NCBI GenBank assembly: GCA_022575985.1
Contig: JAKSXM010000107.1
Span: forward strand, 4,402,001-4,466,000
Reading direction: 5' to 3'
Length of the DNA: 64,000 bases
DNA from: Anagrus nilaparvatae
Lineage: Eukaryota; Arthropoda; Insecta; Hymenoptera; Mymaridae
A program made the position numbers and the translations under genes. This document shows, piece after piece, positions 61,898-64,000 of this stretch (the first letter of the stretch is position 1; each line of letters starts with the position of its first letter). A model generated the notes under the pieces. That model ran no database searches and was not told where the DNA came from. It worked only from the letters and a program-made list of their open reading frames with translations.

Positions 61898-62113
61898 ATG
61901 TCTAGACAAAGTAATTCAATTTTTAGATCAAAACATGAAATTAAAAACGATATTGAGGACATTTTTTTAGATCATGAAATAACAAGCTGCTCTGAGATTA
62001 AAAATTTGATGCTGTATCCTCAAAGTTCCAATCTTACACCGAAAAAAAATTCCGGTTGCTGCAACTGGAATTTCGTGATTATCAGAAGTATTTTAAAAAT
62101 CCAATTGCATTAA
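61898..62113 (+). CDS. Weak hypothetical ORF of 71 codons
   Basis: From an ATG the frame encodes MSRQSNSIFRSKHEIKNDIE, a polar region with DHEITSCSEIKN, then KKNSGCCNWNFVIIRSILK and a stop. The amino-acid mix, with many S, N, E and K codons, is more protein-like than neighbouring frames, and a hydrophobic end could start a membrane segment. It may be the first exon of a gene continuing right. No family recognised and no donor stands out. Confidence 0.2.
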   Translation: MSRQSNSIFRSKHEIKNDIEDIFLDHEITSCSEIKNLMLYPQSSNLTPKKNSGCCNWNFVIIRSILKIQLH

Positions 62114-62312
62114 AAAATTAAAATTTATCAGCTTCTCTAAACTTTATGGGAATTTAAAATCTTTTGAAAGTATTTTGTTACGTCATTAGGTAAAAAAAAA
62201 CATAAATTTTTTTAGAATATTAGAGAAGTCATTTTTTATCGTAATAAGCAGGTAATAAAAAATGATTGTTCGACAAGGAAAAGTACACGTTGCCTGTTTT
62301 AACTTTTTAAAG

Positions 62313-63433
62313 ATAGGGTAAGTGTACTAGCAGTCGGCCACTTAAGCGCACCGTGAACTTTGAATTAACTTTAAATATACTAAATAAACTTTTTTTGCCG
62401 AATTAATGCATTTAGTTCATTGTTCATACCTAATAGTTATTAATTATAATGTGAAAAATTAAATTTTAAACATAGTTTAGCTAATAAAAAGAAAAAAATA
62501 ATAAAACAGCATATCCACTAGTAGTCGACCACCCAACCCCGGTTGTCGACCTAAGCTTACATTAGTGGTCGGCCGCTCAGATTCATACACCGAACTACAG
62601 ATGATTTTTAGAATATTCTTAAAAAATTGTTGAAAAAAACCTGTTTTTATAAAATTAATCATATTTAATTATAAAACTGTTAATTTATTTTTTAAATTAG
62701 CATTAAAAATTATTATGTTTATAACAAAATAATATTTACTTAATAAATAACTTTTAAATTTAGTGCCGAACCCCGCCCTCTAGTTTAAAATACACCTGCG
62801 CAGTAAGCAGCATATATGAAATACATTAAAAGATTTAAGTATTTTAAAAACTATTTTAATTAATAAAAAAGTTGTTTTATTATTGTTAATTTTAAAGAAA
62901 TATCATAAAAATGCATAAATACTAATCTACTTTACAAATAGAGTCAAAAATATTGCCGTGACAAGAGTTTTTAGAACATGCCGACTACTAAAAATCGTGA
63001 AAAAAGTGAAGCCAGTGGTCGACCGTATATTTAATTATTAATTATTCTTTAATATTTACAGTTTTTTTAATTATTAAGTGTAATAAACTATTTTAATATG
63101 ATACAAATTAATAATAATAGCATTTTTACCCATCGCATACAAAGAAAATATTAGAAATTTCAATAATAACAGTAGTCGGCCCGTTGCACGAGTCATAAAG
63201 CAAATCGTAAGAAAAGTGCTCTTCTGAGAGCATGGTTTTGTTTTTATTTTTTTATTTGTATTTTAATTTGTTCAAAAGCAAAAATTTTGATTCGCAAATA
63301 TTATTAATACTTATAAGAACAATATTCTAACTTTATTTTTCAATTTATTTAAAAAAATAATTATCAATTACACAAATACGAGCAAGGTGGCCGACTAGTG
63401 GGGGGTGGCCGAGCTCTAGTACAGTTACCCTAT
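62313..63433. mobile_element. TIR element L with repeated GTCGGCCAC motifs
   Basis: Ends ATAGGGTAAGTGTACTAG and CTAGTACAGTTACCCTAT. Within it GTCGGCCAC-like or GTCGACCAC-like motifs occur on both strands near 62,334, 62,525, 62,547, 62,568, 62,984, 63,018, 63,176, 63,389 and 63,407, each a GC-rich spot in AT-rich DNA. They look like subterminal and internal transposase-binding repeats. No transposase frame. Confidence 0.8.
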
Positions 63434-64000
63434 ATAAAATTATTTTTAACTCCCCTAAAATCAATAAACTTAAAATTTTAAACTGAGTCATTTACTGTTT
63501 TACTGACCAAATTATTTACTTTTTATGCCCTTCTATTTATTTACGATAAATTTTTTTTTTGAAAAAATATGTCAATTTTTTTTTAATAAATGATAAAAAT
63601 TTTAAGTCTTCGTGTGTCTTTGTTATTAAATAATGACTAACATTCACATGGTTTTTGAATTTCATGTAAGATTAGATTAAAAAATAATTTTTAGTCTAAA
63701 TGAAATTTTTATCATTTTATTTATATAATAAAATACATTTTTTTTACTGGTTTTTAATAAAAATGCCACTTGACATGCTGAGAAAACATGTCTGAGAACT
63801 GCCCTCCTCGAATTCCAATAAACTAAAACTTAAGCAATTTTACGTTATCCTGCATTTAGGTTCAATTTACTGTAGAAATTATTTAAAAATAACCAAAAAA
63901 CTAAAAAATTCATATACGTGTTCTTGAACACCGTGTGAAAGGGAAGGAAGCGCGAAGGGGCGAGATGATCAGTTGTAGATTTTGATAAGCTTGTATTTTA
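63434..64000. other. Right end of window
   Basis: AT-rich, then a GC-richer patch at 63,935-63,975 (AAGGAAGCGCGAAGGGGCGA) that could belong to a gene beyond the window. No feature supported. Confidence 0.3.

Noticed and set aside
62477..62662. Minus-strand frame with GRQPGLGGRLLV
   Set aside because: It is the translation of the GTCGACC/GGTTGTCGAC motifs of TIR element L.

Overview
This 64 kb window is AT-rich eukaryotic nuclear DNA: GT-AG introns, isolated short exons, long intergenic spaces and many mobile-element remnants. The gene content (lysosomal alpha-mannosidase, eukaryotic tRNA isopentenyltransferase with a C-terminal zinc finger, an insect-type esterase last exon, BEL/Pao and Jockey-like fragments) points to an insect. 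The AT content and MITE load would fit a hymenopteran such as a parasitoid wasp, but that is inference.

Layout. 1-14.5 kb holds no host gene. It is a mosaic of inverted-repeat elements, minisatellites and long hairpins. 14.5-17.2 kb is featureless AT-rich DNA. 17.2-25.1 kb holds further TIR elements, the C-terminal relic of a BEL/Pao polyprotein (minus) and a stop-riddled non-LTR reverse transcriptase relic (plus). 27,238-32,946 (+) is a complete 16-exon lysosomal alpha-mannosidase gene whose coding exons join to exactly 1,000 codons plus stop, with MITE-like repeats in introns 1 and 11. 33.2-38.1 kb holds a nested foldback element, two possible exons of an unknown minus-strand gene and further transposon remnants. 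38,588-38,762 (+) is an orphan last exon of a carboxylesterase-type protein. 38.9-40.3 kb is repeats. 42,312-53,947 (-) holds the C-terminal half of a TRIT1/MOD5-type tRNA dimethylallyltransferase in six exons, with a 9.3 kb intron and a 22-nt microexon. Its N-terminal half was not found and may lie beyond 64,000. 54-64 kb is TIR elements, relics and one weak ORF.

The two convincing genes are unrelated housekeeping genes: lysosomal glycoprotein turnover, and i6A37 modification of tRNA. They converge on a repeat-rich interval of about 9 kb. Most of what is unusual here is mobile-element architecture. Several families share TTAAGG...CCTTAA termini. One 2.9 kb element sits inside another repeat in a way that lets the TTAA target duplication be read directly. 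Several large near-perfect hairpins (0.5-1.6 kb) are present. I found no CRISPR array, operon, tRNA or rRNA gene.
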